Assembly: GCF_900290115.1 (NCBI RefSeq)
Contig: NZ_LT985748.1
Location: 191,120 to 255,119 of the forward strand
Source: Alistipes sp. Marseille-P5061
GTDB lineage: Bacteria > Bacteroidota > Bacteroidia > Bacteroidales > Rikenellaceae
DNA length: 64,000 nucleotides
Reading direction: 5' to 3'
How positions within the stretch are numbered: the first letter of the stretch is position 1; every line of letters starts with the position of its first letter. The notes beneath the pieces are model-generated. The model was given only the letters and a program-made list of their open reading frames with translations, did not search any database and had not been told where the DNA came from. Positions 1-8,636 of this stretch are shown here, one piece after another. Both the position numbers and the translations under genes were made by a program.

Positions 1-548
1 ATGCCCCTCACCCATTCGGGCCGGGCATCGACCTTGCCGCGGCGTCGTCCGGTCTCGGTGCCGACGACGATCCACTCCACGCCCGTCAGGTCGAGCCCTT
101 CGATCGGCCCGAACAGCGGTTCGAAGGTCACGTGGTAGTGACGGGCCCTAGCGTGTTGGCGCAGTGTGGCGATACGTCCCTTCTCCGCCTCGCACGTCAC
201 GGTGACACCCATCCAGACGTTGTCGTCGTCGGTCTGCAGGTCGAGCCGTTCGGGTCGTTTGGTCAGAAAGAGGTAGGCGTGCTGCGGATTACGGGCCATG
301 CGATCGAAAACTTCCGTCGTCCACTCGGGCCGCCAGTCCGAGAAGTCGCTCATGCCGGTCATTAGAAAGACCCGCGGGTCGCGGCTTTCGAGAATGCGGA
401 GCTTGCGGGGCATGTACTCCGGGACGGAAAAATCGTCGGTCATGTGGAAGCGTCGGCAGTTGTTGCGGGCATAGCAGTAAGTGCAGCCAACGGTGCAGCC
501 GACTACCAGATTCAGATTGCGGATCAACGATTTGATGCAGACACTCAT
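1..548 (-). CDS. Radical SAM protein (mobile-pair A / DUF5131-like), 3' part outside window
   Basis: Reading the minus strand from ATG at 546-548 gives an open frame running off the left edge, about 182 residues visible. Three cysteines at residues 18, 22 and 25 (GCTVGCTYC) form a CX3CX2C cluster expected to bind the [4Fe-4S] of a radical SAM enzyme. Further on are FLMTGMSDFSDW and YLFLTKRPERL, which recall the 'radical SAM mobile pair' proteins and the DUF5131 family. Substrate and reaction are unknown for that family. It is divergent from the AraC-type regulator starting at 704, with about 155 bases between them. The C-terminus and any partner gene lie outside the window. The family assignment is from memory of the motifs; the radical SAM call is firm. 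Confidence 0.7.
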   Translation of the reverse strand, partial: MSVCIKSLIRNLNLVVGCTVGCTYCYARNNCRRFHMTDDFSVPEYMPRKLRILESRDPRVFLMTGMSDFSDWRPEWTTEVFDRMARNPQHAYLFLTKRPERLDLQTDDDNVWMGVTVTCEAEKGRIATLRQHARARHYHVTFEPLFGPIEGLDLTGVEWIVVGTETGRRRGKVDARPEWVRG

Positions 549-670
549 GGACGGATGTTTTTTCACAGACGAATCCGTATCGGATCCTCCGTCGGCAAAG
601 GTCCGAAGATTTTTTGCGCAAAACTATGCCCGAAAGGGGGTAATGTATGCCATTTTGATAAATGATGTCG

Positions 671-678
671 TATCTTTG
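671..678 (+). promoter_or_regulatory. Predicted -7 promoter element of the AraC-type gene
   Basis: TATCTTTG matches the Bacteroidetes -7 consensus TAnnTTTG. No TTTG was found at the usual 19-21 base spacing upstream, so only the -7 element is supported. It implies transcription beginning near 683, which rules out the upstream ATGs at 662/665 and favours 704 as the start codon. Confidence 0.45.
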
Positions 679-703
679 TCTTCGGACAAACCGGATGCGA
701 GCG

Positions 704-1603
704 ATGAAGACAACGACAAATCCCCGACGGCTGGTCACCGTGCCGTTCAGCAAGACGCAGTGCGGCGTCGACTTCTACATCAATACGGGCCGCAGCGAAG
801 AGATCCGCGGCGTACTGACCGAGAATCCGCTCTTCCGGACCGACTTCTTCGAGTTCTTCTTCCTGCACAGGGCCCGAGGCGTGCTGTTGCTCGGCGGACG
901 CCGCATCGAGCTGCACGACGGCATGGTGCTGCTCCTCTCGCCCCACGAGCAGCAGCAGTGGCTCGTCGACGAAGAGGAGCTCGACTACACGTTTCTGATT
1001 TTCCGTGAGAATTTCATGCGCACGTTCCTCTCCGACAAGCTCTTCGTCTACCGCCTGCTCTACTGCTACCAGAGCGATACGCCGCCCTGGTTCGACGCCC
1101 CTCGGGAGCGCTTCGGAGAGTACCTCCGGCTGCTGGCCAAAATCAAGACGGAGCTGCAGGCCCCGACCTCGGACAGCTACAACCTGATTGTCGCGGTGCT
1201 CTACTACCTGCTGGTAACGCTCAACCGCGACTACGCCACCGCCTACGGGTTGCCCGTCGCGCTGCCGCGCAACAACTGCGCGTTCCGCTTCAAGGCGCTG
1301 CTCGAGGAGCATATCCGCACCGTCCAGCGCGTCGGGGAGTATGCCGCGATGATGCGCGTGAGCCGCGTGACTCTGAATCGGGCCGTCGTGGAGCAGTTCG
1401 GTGTCACGGCCGTACACCTGCTGAAACAGCGGCTGCTGGAGGCTGTGAAGAACGACCTGCTGTTCGAGGGGCGCAGCGTCAGCCAGCTGGCCGAAACGTA
1501 CGGTTTCTCGGACCCGAGCCACCTGATGCGTTTCTTCAAGCAACAGACCGGAAAGACCTGTACGGCATACCTTTCCGACTACCGACGCGGGGCAGGCGAG
1601 TAG
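704..1603 (+). CDS. AraC-family transcriptional regulator
   Basis: About 299 residues from the ATG at 704. The N-terminal part (roughly residues 15-190) is a cupin-like sensing domain, typical of AraC regulators that bind small molecules. The C-terminal 100 residues carry two helix-turn-helix motifs: the first around RVGEYAAMMRVSRVTLNRAV, the second around SVSQLAETYGFSDPSHLMRF, followed by the conserved FKQQTGKT. The open frame extends up to 662, but a -7 promoter element at 671-678 lies inside that extension, so 704 is preferred. It is divergent from the radical SAM gene and may regulate it; the ligand is unknown. Confidence 0.85.
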   Translation: MKTTTNPRRLVTVPFSKTQCGVDFYINTGRSEEIRGVLTENPLFRTDFFEFFFLHRARGVLLLGGRRIELHDGMVLLLSPHEQQQWLVDEEELDYTFLIFRENFMRTFLSDKLFVYRLLYCYQSDTPPWFDAPRERFGEYLRLLAKIKTELQAPTSDSYNLIVAVLYYLLVTLNRDYATAYGLPVALPRNNCAFRFKALLEEHIRTVQRVGEYAAMMRVSRVTLNRAVVEQFGVTAVHLLKQRLLEAVKNDLLFEGRSVSQLAETYGFSDPSHLMRFFKQQTGKTCTAYLSDYRRGAGE

Positions 1604-1673
1604 GGCAATTCGTCATCCCTGTCCTGGTATATGGTTAGCTACCCATCGACAGCCTGCCAACCCCGACTCAGCG

Positions 1674-2435
1674 TCAGAGATAGAGTTCGCACGCCTTTCG
1701 CTGCGAGCAGGCCTTCTTGAGCATCCGGCCGACGAGGGCCAGCAGCAGCCTGTTGACGCGTCGGGCATGGTGGGGGCATACGGCCACGCAGCGCATGCAG
1801 GAGATGCAGCGCTTTTTGTCCACCCGTGCCGGCTCCTTAGCATCGATGGCCCCGACGGGGCACTTCGCCGCACAGAGGCCGCACTTCACGCAGGCGCGCG
1901 TTGCCTTGGGAACGATGCCGGCACCTGCAGCCTTGCGGTAGGGGCGGTTGCCCGGAATCACCGGTTCATCGAGCCCGCCGTCGTCAATCTTGCGGCGAAT
2001 CCGTGCGGCAAAGCTGCGCAGCATCGCTTCGTCCTCCGCATCGGGTCGGCCCGCGGCGTATTGGCGGGCGATTGAGTGTTCGGCAACGGCCGCTACGGCG
2101 GCAATCACCTTGAACCCTGCCCCGGAGGCCTTGTCACGCAGCTCCACCAGCGTATCCTCGTAGGCCCGGTTGCCATAGACGCAGAGCAGGACGGCCCGGG
2201 TTCCGTTGCCGTGCATCGCGGCCAGACGTGCCGCAGCGACGGTCGGCACCCGTCCGCTGTAGGAGGGCACGGCAATCAGCGCCACCTCCTCGGGGCTCAG
2301 CTCCACCTGCCCGAAATCGACCTCGCGAGCCGTCAAGTCGACCTCGACCGTCTCGTCGGTCAGTGCACGGCTCAGCATCGAGCTCACACGCTTCGTCCCA
2401 CCCGTCGGGCTGAAGCAGATTTCATGAATTTTCAT
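1674..2435 (-). CDS. EFR1-family ferredoxin-flavodoxin protein
   Basis: 253 residues. The N-terminus has a flavodoxin-like fold with the phosphate-binding segment FSPTGGTKR (residues 8-16) and the VPSYSGRVP loop. The C-terminal third holds two [4Fe-4S] ferredoxin motifs, CVKCGLCAAKCP and CISCMRCVAVCP. This is the EFR1 architecture, a cytoplasmic electron carrier of unassigned partner. Its start is 13 bases downstream of the stop of the oxidoreductase pseudogene, so it probably lies in one transcript with hxlR and that gene. It converges with the AraC gene, 70 bases away. Confidence 0.85.
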   Translation of the reverse strand: MKIHEICFSPTGGTKRVSSMLSRALTDETVEVDLTAREVDFGQVELSPEEVALIAVPSYSGRVPTVAAARLAAMHGNGTRAVLLCVYGNRAYEDTLVELRDKASGAGFKVIAAVAAVAEHSIARQYAAGRPDAEDEAMLRSFAARIRRKIDDGGLDEPVIPGNRPYRKAAGAGIVPKATRACVKCGLCAAKCPVGAIDAKEPARVDKKRCISCMRCVAVCPHHARRVNRLLLALVGRMLKKACSQRKACELYL

Positions 2436-2448
2436 GCTCTGAAAAGTT

Positions 2449-3450
2449 TTACATCCGAATGATTACCTTCCCCCTGAGCGGCCCTTCGGCCACAAGACGC
2501 AGGGCGTCGTTAATCTCCTCGAGCGAGAAGCAGTGCGGGTCAATGGCCGGGACGATGTGTTCGCGCTCGACAAGCTCCGTGATTCGGCGGAGCTGTTCTC
2601 CGTCGGCATGCACGAAGAGGAAGCGGTACTCTTTGCCCTGACGGCGGGCCGCCCGGTCGTATTTTATTCCGGCCAGCGTGAAGAGGGCCCGCTTGTACCA
2701 GGGGAAACCGTTGCGTCGGGCAAACTCCCCGTTGGGGGCGGTCCGCAGGCTCAGCAGCCGTCCGCCCGGCTTTAGTACGGAGAGCTCGTGTTAGAATTCG
2801 CCGGCTCCGAGCGTGTCGATGACCGCATCTACCCCCGAGAGCTCTTCCCAGTAGTTCTCCCTGCGATAGTCGATGTAACGCTCGGCGCCCATGGCCAGAA
2901 ATGCTTCGCGCGACCGTTCGTTGCCCGTCACCACGACGCGGAGTCCCAGCGACCGGGCTATCGGTACGGCCATCTGCCCGAAGCTGCCCGACCCGCCGGG
3001 AATGAGCAACCTCTGTCCCGATTGCACCTGCAGCTCCTCGACCGGCCCCTGCCAGGCCGTCAGACCGGTCAGCGGGATGGCGGCCGCCACGTCGAATGCA
3101 TATCCGGCGGGCATCTTCGCCACCACCTGCTCCCTTACGGCGACGTATTCGGCAAAGGCGCCAATCCGCTCCAGCGGAAGGCGTGTATAGACGGCATCGC
3201 CCGGTCGGAACTTCCCGACGCGGCTTCCGACCTGCTCGACAACGCCCGAGCACTCGTTGCCCAGCGTCTGCGGCAGACGGTAATCCTGTATCAGCCGGAT
3301 GCTTCCCCGGACGATGAGCTGCTCCAGTGGATTGACGGCCGCCGCGCGTACCTTGATGAGTACCTCATCGGCAGCCGGTTCGGGTACGGCGACCTCCCGT
3401 ACGGTGAGCCGTCCCTCCCTTGAATAACGGTCTAACTGTGCAGCTTTCAT
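2449..3450 (-). pseudogene. NADPH:quinone-reductase-like zinc-type alcohol dehydrogenase, interrupted by an in-frame stop
   Basis: The frame encodes an MDR-superfamily oxidoreductase: a GroES-like N-terminal half (VPEPAADEVLIKVRAAAVNP near residues 22-41) and a Rossmann half with LLIPGGSGSFGQMAVPIA. A TAA stop at 2791-2793 cuts it after 219 residues (VIDTLGAGEF). The same frame continues without a shift through HELSVLKPGGRLLSLR and ends naturally at 2449-2451, giving the normal length of about 333 residues. A single base change (GAA to TAA is one option) would explain it. Its start overlaps the hxlR stop by 4 bases. It is either a recent pseudogene or a sequencing error; stop-codon readthrough is less likely. 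Confidence 0.8.
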
Positions 3451-3866
3451 TCCTTTCCTTTCTTGTGTTCGTTTGCTTGATTCGACCCGTTGGCTGCGTT
3501 ATGAGCCCTTTTGCGCTCCTTCATGATGTCATCCATCTGTTCCACAGCCCAGGCGAGCAGCTCTTCGAGAATCGGGCGCAGCGTCTGGCCGCGCTCCGTG
3601 AGTGCATACTCCACCCGGGGCGGAACCTCGGCGTGGAGCCTCCGTGAGATGTAGCCGTCCTCCTCGAGCGTGCGCAGGGTCGTCGATAGCATCTTCTGCG
3701 AGATGTCGGGCATGGCCTGCTTCAACTCCGTGAAGCGCAGCTTGCCCTGCTCAGAGCGTGCCAGCAGGTAGAGGACCAGCAGCGCCCACTTGTCGCAGAG
3801 CCGCGCCAGAATGTTTCTCACCGGGCAGGCCGGGAACATGGCATCCTCGATGGTTGACCGTTTCAT
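3447..3866 (-). CDS. HxlR-family transcriptional regulator
   Basis: About 139 residues from the ATG at 3864-3866 (MKRSTIEDAMF). It has the HxlR winged-helix pattern: an N-terminal Cys in CPVRNILARLCDKWALLVLY, then LRFTELKQAMPDISQKMLSTTL as the recognition region and PPRVEYALTERGQTL as the wing. HxlR proteins usually sense redox or aldehyde stress through the N-terminal Cys and control a neighbouring oxidoreductase, which fits the gene overlapping its stop by 4 bases. The frame stays open upstream to 3977 through a 9-bp tandem repeat; since transcription is predicted to start near 3993, a 37-residue N-terminal extension cannot be fully excluded. Confidence 0.85.
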   Translation of the reverse strand: MKRSTIEDAMFPACPVRNILARLCDKWALLVLYLLARSEQGKLRFTELKQAMPDISQKMLSTTLRTLEEDGYISRRLHAEVPPRVEYALTERGQTLRPILEELLAWAVEQMDDIMKERKRAHNAANGSNQANEHKKGKE

Positions 3867-3934
3867 TGTTGCAGTCTGATTGGGTTGTGTGTTCTTGTTT
3901 CTCCTTGTTTGTTCTGTCCGACGTTTCGCTTCGT

Positions 3935-3974
3935 TTGCTCGGCTTGCTCGGTTTGCTCGGTTTGCTCGGTTTGG
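3935..3974. repeat. 9-bp tandem repeat in the hxlR leader
   Basis: The unit TTGCTCGGY is repeated four times (3935, 3944, 3953, 3962) and followed by a partial copy. It lies between the predicted hxlR promoter and the preferred start codon. A change in copy number would alter leader length by multiples of nine. Confidence 0.8.
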
Positions 3975-3999
3975 CAAACCACGTCGGTCCGTCGGTCTG

Positions 4000-4032
4000 C
4001 AAAGATATCAATAGTCTCTTTTTTATACCAAA
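4000..4032 (-). promoter_or_regulatory. Predicted promoter of the hxlR operon
   Basis: On the minus strand TTTG (4029-4032), 21 bases, then TATCTTTG (4000-4007). This matches the Bacteroidetes -33/-7 consensus in both elements and spacing. The predicted start is near 3993, leaving a leader of about 125 bases to the ATG at 3866. Confidence 0.7.
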
Positions 4033-4430
4033 TATATTTTGCATATTATTACGAACAGAACAGCAGACAGGAGTTTTTTGCGAACAGGAAACCAGATTCG
4101 TTGGGGCGGATGAGCCTTCTTCGTGCCCCGGCCGGGTCGGCGGGGTGTGAACTGTTCGGCGGGAAAAGGCGACAACGGGACGAAGAGGGGCGGTTTGTCG
4201 AGAGGTGGCTGACGAGGGGATGAAGATTCTGTTCGGCAAAGAGAGGCCGACAAGGCGGGTAGGGCAGACAGACTAGGGATGGCCGACGGATGCTTGGACG
4301 TGTCGGTCTTTCTGCGGCAAGGTCGGCAGCCAATTCCGGGGCAGACGCGTGGGGCGCATCCACATGACCGACCGGAGGCAGCATTTCCGTACCGGAGCTC
4401 ACGTCGGAGCGCACAGGGAGCATAAAACAA
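4033..4430. other. Intergenic stretch without a recognisable gene
   Basis: The open frames here (for example 4023-4526 on the minus strand) have no family resemblance and a composition typical of GC-rich shadows. Apart from the hxlR promoter on one side and a terminator on the other, nothing is supported. Confidence 0.6.
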
Positions 4431-4463
4431 CATCGCCCCGCGGCACCAAACCGTGGGGCGATG
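4431..4463 (-). terminator. Rho-independent terminator after the GNAT/hydrolase gene
   Basis: CATCGCCCC pairs with GGGGCGATG around a short loop, followed on the minus strand by a T-rich stretch (TTGTTTTATG). It lies about 100 bases past the stop at 4567. Confidence 0.7.
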
Positions 4464-4566
4464 GTCGTATTGTCCGTGTCGCGTTGCGTGGGGCGTACCG
4501 GCTTCGGGAACGGAGGGGCGGTGCAAATCGACGCGGCCCCGGGAAAACCGTCCGGAACCGGAATCC

Positions 4567-6102
4567 CTACTTGTTGCGGATGCGCAGCTCGTAGAGGTCC
4601 TTGCGGCGGTCCTTCAGGTTGCGGACGCTGCCGTAGGTGTGCAGCTCGTTGAGCAGGTCGAGGTCAACGTCCGAGATGAGAATCATCTCGGTGTTGGGCG
4701 TCGCCTCGGCGCGGCGGCCGTCGGTCGGGAAGGCGAAGTCGCACGGCGTGAAGACGCCCGACTGCGCATACTGGATGTCCATGTTGTGGACGCGCGGCAG
4801 GTTACCCACGCTGCCGGCGATGGCCACGAAGCACTCGTTCTCGATGGCGCGTGCCTGGGCGCAGACCCGCACGCGCGAGTAGGCGTTCTGCGTATCGGTC
4901 AGGAAGGGGACGAAGAGAATCTGCATCCCCTCGTCGGCCATGATGCGCGAGAGCTCGGGAAACTCCACGTCGTAGCAAATCAGCACGCCGATGCGCGCGC
5001 AGTCGGTCTCGAAGGTGCGGATGGCGTGGCCGCCGCTCAGACCCCAGCACTTCATCTCGTCGGGGGTGACGTGCAGCTTCTCGTACATCTCGTAGGTGCC
5101 GTCGCGGCGGCAGAGGAAGCCCACGTTGTAGAGCTGCCCGTCATCGCGGATGTAGGGCATGCTGCCCGTGACGATGTTGATGTTATACTTGATGGCCAGC
5201 CCGATGAAGCGCTCGCGGATATCGTCCGTGTAGCCCGCCAGGCCACGGATGGCCTGCGACTCGCCGGCGTCGTTGAAGCGCGCCATGAGCGGGGCGTTGA
5301 AGTATTCGGGGAAGAGGACGAAGTCGCTCTGGTAGCGGCTCACCGAGTCGACGAAGAACTCCACCTGCTCGAACAGGTCGTCGAGCGTATGGTAGCTGCG
5401 CATCTGCCACTGCACCAGACCCACGCGGACCGTTGTCTTGGGCTGGACATACTCCTCGGTGGGAGCCTGGTAGTAGATGTTGTCCCACTGGAGCAGGCAG
5501 GCATAGTGGCGCGACTCCTCGTCGTTGGGCAGGTAGTTGCGCATGACCTTGCGCACGTGGAAGTCGTTCGAGAGCTGGAAGAGCAGCACCGGGTCGTAGA
5601 TTTCACGCTTGCGCACCTTGTCGATGTACTCCTTGGGGCGCATCTTGTCGGCATACTTGTGGTAGTTGGGCAGGCGCCCGCCGAACATGATGGCCTTCAG
5701 GTTGAGCTTCTCGCAGAGCTCCTTGCGGTATTCGTACATGCGCCGGCCGAGCCGCAGACCGCGGTAGTCGGGATGGATGAAGACCTCGATGCCGTAGAGG
5801 ATGTTGCCCTTGCGCGTATGGGTGTCGAAGGTCTCGTTGCCCGTCACCTGGGCGTAGGTATGGTCCCCCTTGACCAGGTCGTAGTCCACGATAATCGAGA
5901 GGGCGCAGCCCACGATTTTGTCATCGACCACCACCACAATCTGTCCTTCGGGGAAGATGCGGATGAGTTTGTCAATCTGTTCCGGCGTCCAGAATACGTC
6001 GCTGCCGTCGGCATAGACGCGGGTGAAGGATTTGGCCAGCTGGTCGTAGTCCTCACGCTGGAGGTTGCGGATTTCCACCTTGTTGATTTTCGTCACGTTC
6101 AT
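4567..6102 (-). CDS. Bifunctional GNAT N-acetyltransferase / carbon-nitrogen hydrolase
   Basis: 511 residues from ATG at 6100-6102 (MNVTKINKVEIRNLQREDYD). The first 175 residues are a GNAT domain with the acetyl-CoA-binding segment IHPDYRGLRLGRRMYEYR. Residues 225-500 are a nitrilase-type amidase with the Glu-Lys-Cys triad in FPEYFN (about 265), YEKLHV (about 338) and LICYDVEFPE (about 374). This two-domain protein is common in Bacteroidetes and other bacteria; the substrate is not established. The frame stays open upstream to 6531, but that part is compositionally shadow-like, and a -7 promoter element at 6124-6131 supports the start used. Monocistronic, with its own terminator. Confidence 0.88.
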   Translation of the reverse strand: MNVTKINKVEIRNLQREDYDQLAKSFTRVYADGSDVFWTPEQIDKLIRIFPEGQIVVVVDDKIVGCALSIIVDYDLVKGDHTYAQVTGNETFDTHTRKGNILYGIEVFIHPDYRGLRLGRRMYEYRKELCEKLNLKAIMFGGRLPNYHKYADKMRPKEYIDKVRKREIYDPVLLFQLSNDFHVRKVMRNYLPNDEESRHYACLLQWDNIYYQAPTEEYVQPKTTVRVGLVQWQMRSYHTLDDLFEQVEFFVDSVSRYQSDFVLFPEYFNAPLMARFNDAGESQAIRGLAGYTDDIRERFIGLAIKYNINIVTGSMPYIRDDGQLYNVGFLCRRDGTYEMYEKLHVTPDEMKCWGLSGGHAIRTFETDCARIGVLICYDVEFPELSRIMADEGMQILFVPFLTDTQNAYSRVRVCAQARAIENECFVAIAGSVGNLPRVHNMDIQYAQSGVFTPCDFAFPTDGRRAEATPNTEMILISDVDLDLLNELHTYGSVRNLKDRRKDLYELRIRNK

Positions 6103-6123
6103 CGCTTTGTCGTTTTCAGGCCT

Positions 6124-6131
6124 CAAAGATA
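6124..6131 (-). promoter_or_regulatory. Predicted -7 element of the GNAT/hydrolase gene
   Basis: TATCTTTG on the minus strand, 22 bases from the start codon. No clear -33 element was seen. Confidence 0.45.
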
Positions 6132-6340
6132 CCGATTTTCCGGTCAGCTTGTCATCGCCGAGGACAACTTGCCGCCTTTCGGATGGCTTTTTTGCGCATT
6201 GCGGGGCGGTTCGGACCTCCGAAGAGGGTGTCGCGGCGCTCCTCGCGGCCCGCAGAGGACGCGGCGTGGAGATGTCCGCCGAGTTTGCCGAGAGTGCAGC
6301 GAGGAGCGGCAAACATTCCCGGCACACCCGAAAACGAGGC

Positions 6341-6377
6341 AGGGCGGCGCCTCCCCCGTATAGGGAAGCACCGCCCT
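6341..6377 (-). terminator. Terminator of the thiamine operon
   Basis: On the minus strand AGGGCGGTGCTTCCC pairs with GGGGAGGCGCCGCCCT around a 4-base loop, with one mismatch. It lies 30 bases past the thiD stop. Confidence 0.7.
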
Positions 6378-6406
6378 GCAATCGGGTGTGAGGTTCGTCG
6401 CGGAGC

Positions 6407-7228
6407 CTACTCCCAGAAGCGGTAGAAGTGGTGCACGGGACCGTGGCCGTGGCCGATGCGGTAGTGCGCGCCGGCGGCAATGGCCCCGGCGATGTACTCC
6501 TTGGCTGCGGCCGCGGCGTCGTCGAGCGCATATCCGCGGGCCAGGAAGGCGGCGATGGCCGACGAGAGCGTGCAGCCCGTGCCGTGGGTGTTCACCGTCG
6601 CGACGCGCTTCGAGCGCAGCGGCACAATCCGGTCGCTCTCGGCGTCGTAGAAGATGTCGACCAGCTCCTCGTCGTCGAGGTGTCCCGCCTTGAGGAAGAC
6701 CGAGACGCAGCCCCCCTGCGAGAGCTCTCGCGCGGCGTCGGGAAGCTCCTCCTGGCGGGGCAGCCTGCGGCCCAGCAGGATTTCGGCCTCGGGAATGTTG
6801 GGCGTGATGACCCGGGCGCGGGGAATGAGCTCGTCGCGCAGCGTTGCGACGGCCTCGCGCTGCAGCAGCGGGTCGCCCGACGTAGCCACCATCACCGGGT
6901 CGAGCACCACGTTGCGGATGTCGTAGCCCGCGAGCGTGTCGCGCACGGCCAGAATCAGCTCCGAGGAGTGGAGCATGCCGATTTTGATGGCGTCGGCGCC
7001 GATGTCGTCGAGCACCGAGCGGATTTGCCCCACCACGAAGTCGACCGGCACGGGGTGTACGCCCGTGACGCCGACCGTGTTTTCGTCCACGACGGCGACG
7101 ATGGCCGAAGTGCCGAAGCATCCGCAGGCCGAGAAGGTCTTCAGGTCGGCCTGAATGCCCGCACCGCCGCTCGGGTCGCTGCCGGCGATGGTCAGGGCGC
7201 GTTTGTAGGTTTTCATGTCGCTGTTCAT
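6407..7228 (-). CDS. thiD: Hydroxymethylpyrimidine/phosphomethylpyrimidine kinase
   Basis: 273 residues from the ATG at 7226-7228 (MNSDMKTYKR); an ATG at 7252 would overlap tenA by 20 bases. Ribokinase-fold kinase with the N-terminal IAGSDPSGGAGIQADLK signature of ThiD, the VVLDPVMVATSGDPLL segment and the C-terminal anion hole/catalytic base VNTHGTGCTLSSAI. It phosphorylates HMP to HMP-P and HMP-PP for coupling by ThiE. Last gene of the thiamine operon, directly after tenA. Confidence 0.93.
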   Translation of the reverse strand: MNSDMKTYKRALTIAGSDPSGGAGIQADLKTFSACGCFGTSAIVAVVDENTVGVTGVHPVPVDFVVGQIRSVLDDIGADAIKIGMLHSSELILAVRDTLAGYDIRNVVLDPVMVATSGDPLLQREAVATLRDELIPRARVITPNIPEAEILLGRRLPRQEELPDAARELSQGGCVSVFLKAGHLDDEELVDIFYDAESDRIVPLRSKRVATVNTHGTGCTLSSAIAAFLARGYALDDAAAAAKEYIAGAIAAGAHYRIGHGHGPVHHFYRFWE

Positions 7229-7232
7229 AGCT

Positions 7233-7904
7233 TCAGATTTTCCAGTTTTCAAGCCTCCAGGCGCTCTCCCAGAAGAGCCACTCCATCCGGGTGCAGCGCA
7301 CGAAGAGTTCGGTCATCCGCTGCCGCGTCGCCGAGCCGGCCTCGGCGGCCAGCTCGTCGCAGATGCGCGTGGCGCGGTCGGCAGCCTCGGCGAACGAGGG
7401 GTCGGCATAGGTCTCAATCCAGCGGCGGTAGGGGTTCTCCGCATCCCCTAACCGGGCGTAAATCTGCTCGCCGACCCGCTGGTAGACGCGGAAGCAGGGG
7501 AGCACGGCGGCCGCCTCGACCTCGACGGGAGCCATCGCCTGGCTCTCGAGCAGCGAGGTGTAGAGCAGGCAGGCGGGCGAGATTTCCCCGGGCTCGAGGT
7601 GGCTGCCCTCGAGGAACTGCTCGTGAAGCGCCCGCTCGACCTCTATCCCCTCGAGGGCGAAGTGCAGGAAGGCCTCCGTGTGCTCCTTGCGCACGAGGCG
7701 CGAGGCGATGTGGGCCAGCCGTCGTGCGTAGCCGTCCAGATAGAGGGCATCCTGGCGGATGTAGAAGCGGAAGCGCTCCGCGGAGAGCGTTCCGGCGGCG
7801 AGCTCCCCGACGAAGGGGTGCTCGAGTATCCTGCGGTAGACCGGTTCGGCGGCCTCCCAGGCTTCGTCACTCCAGCGTTTCATGGCCTTGTCCGCGGTGT
7901 TCAT
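7233..7904 (-). CDS. tenA: TenA-family aminopyrimidine aminohydrolase (thiamine salvage)
   Basis: 223 residues, all-helical TenA fold. The active-site Cys is visible in VLPCFRVYQRVG and the C-terminal catalytic Glu in LFWESAWRLE. TenA hydrolyses aminopyrimidines derived from degraded thiamine, feeding HMP to ThiD, the next gene. Its ATG overlaps the stop of the upstream methyltransferase by 4 bases, so the two are translationally linked. A longer frame to 8144 is the shadow of the methyltransferase. Confidence 0.9.
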   Translation of the reverse strand: MNTADKAMKRWSDEAWEAAEPVYRRILEHPFVGELAAGTLSAERFRFYIRQDALYLDGYARRLAHIASRLVRKEHTEAFLHFALEGIEVERALHEQFLEGSHLEPGEISPACLLYTSLLESQAMAPVEVEAAAVLPCFRVYQRVGEQIYARLGDAENPYRRWIETYADPSFAEAADRATRICDELAAEAGSATRQRMTELFVRCTRMEWLFWESAWRLENWKI

Positions 7905-8602
7905 CGCTTGTAGGCCACGACGGCCACGTAGTCGCCCCGGTCGCACCCCTCGACGGGCTGCTCCTCGGCACGGTCCGAATAGAGCGGGTGGGTGGTGAGC
8001 GTCTGCGAGAAGTGCAGGTCGCGGAAACCGGCCTTCTCGAGCAGCTCCACCTTCTCGGCCGTCGTGCGCCAGGCGGCCACCTCGACGAACTCGATGGGGT
8101 AGGGGTTGGGCGGGTAGACCCCCTCGAGCAGCGGATGGTTCCACGTCCCGAGCGCCTTGGCCAGGTTGTACATGATGCCGTAGGAGCTCTCCTTCGGGAC
8201 GTCAATCAGCACGATGCGTCCCCCCTCGGGCAGCGCGTCGTAGGCCTTGCGGACCACGCCCGCCAGATCGCCGATGTAGCTCGGCGTGCCGTTGAAGAGC
8301 AGCGTGTCGTAGCGTTCGCGGCCGAAGTCGGCCTCCTCGGCCGTTGCGACGGTTACCTCGAGGCCCCGCTTGCGGGCGATGTCGGCCATGCCGGTCGAGG
8401 GCTCGATGCCGTCGGTGATGCGGATGTCGTACTCCTCGCGGAGAATCTTCTCGAAGAGGCCGCTGCCGCAGCCCACCGAGAGGATGCGTCCCGCATCGCG
8501 GAGTGTCGAGGCAACGAGGTTGACCTCCGAGTAGAGTACGTTCCGGTTTTCGAGAAACCACGCATCGTAGGCCGATGCGTATTCGTCAAATCCTTTTCCC
8601 AT
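7901..8602 (-). CDS. Class I SAM-dependent methyltransferase of unknown role in the thiamine operon
   Basis: 233 residues from ATG at 8600-8602 (MGKGFDEYASAYDAWF). The Rossmann-type SAM site is clear: RILSVGCGSGLFEKIL (motif I, about residues 39-54), then GIEPSTGMADIARKRG, and LLFNGTPSYIGDL as motif IV. The N-terminal YDAWF is usual for UbiE/Coq5-like methyltransferases. It sits between thiF and tenA and overlaps tenA by 4 bases, so it is co-expressed with thiamine genes, yet no methylation step belongs to the standard pathway. It may modify or repair a pathway intermediate; this is inference only. Confidence 0.8.
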   Translation of the reverse strand: MGKGFDEYASAYDAWFLENRNVLYSEVNLVASTLRDAGRILSVGCGSGLFEKILREEYDIRITDGIEPSTGMADIARKRGLEVTVATAEEADFGRERYDTLLFNGTPSYIGDLAGVVRKAYDALPEGGRIVLIDVPKESSYGIMYNLAKALGTWNHPLLEGVYPPNPYPIEFVEVAAWRTTAEKVELLEKAGFRDLHFSQTLTTHPLYSDRAEEQPVEGCDRGDYVAVVAYKR

Positions 8603-8636
8603 GGTGTGGTGTTTTCGGTAGGTGAATTTTTTGTGT

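Noticed and set aside
653-678. Full promoter (-33 plus -7) for the AraC gene
   Set aside because: The only TTTG (654-657) is just 13 bases from the -7 element, too close; only the -7 was kept.
3931-3976. CRISPR-like repeat
   Set aside because: Units of 9 bp without spacers; it is a simple tandem repeat.
4023-4526. 167-codon minus-strand frame between hxlR and the hydrolase
   Set aside because: It covers a promoter and a terminator and has unusual composition (Pro/Arg/Ser rich) without any motif.
4453-6363. 636-codon plus-strand frame opposite the GNAT/hydrolase gene
   Set aside because: Antisense shadow; low-complexity Val/Glu/His composition.
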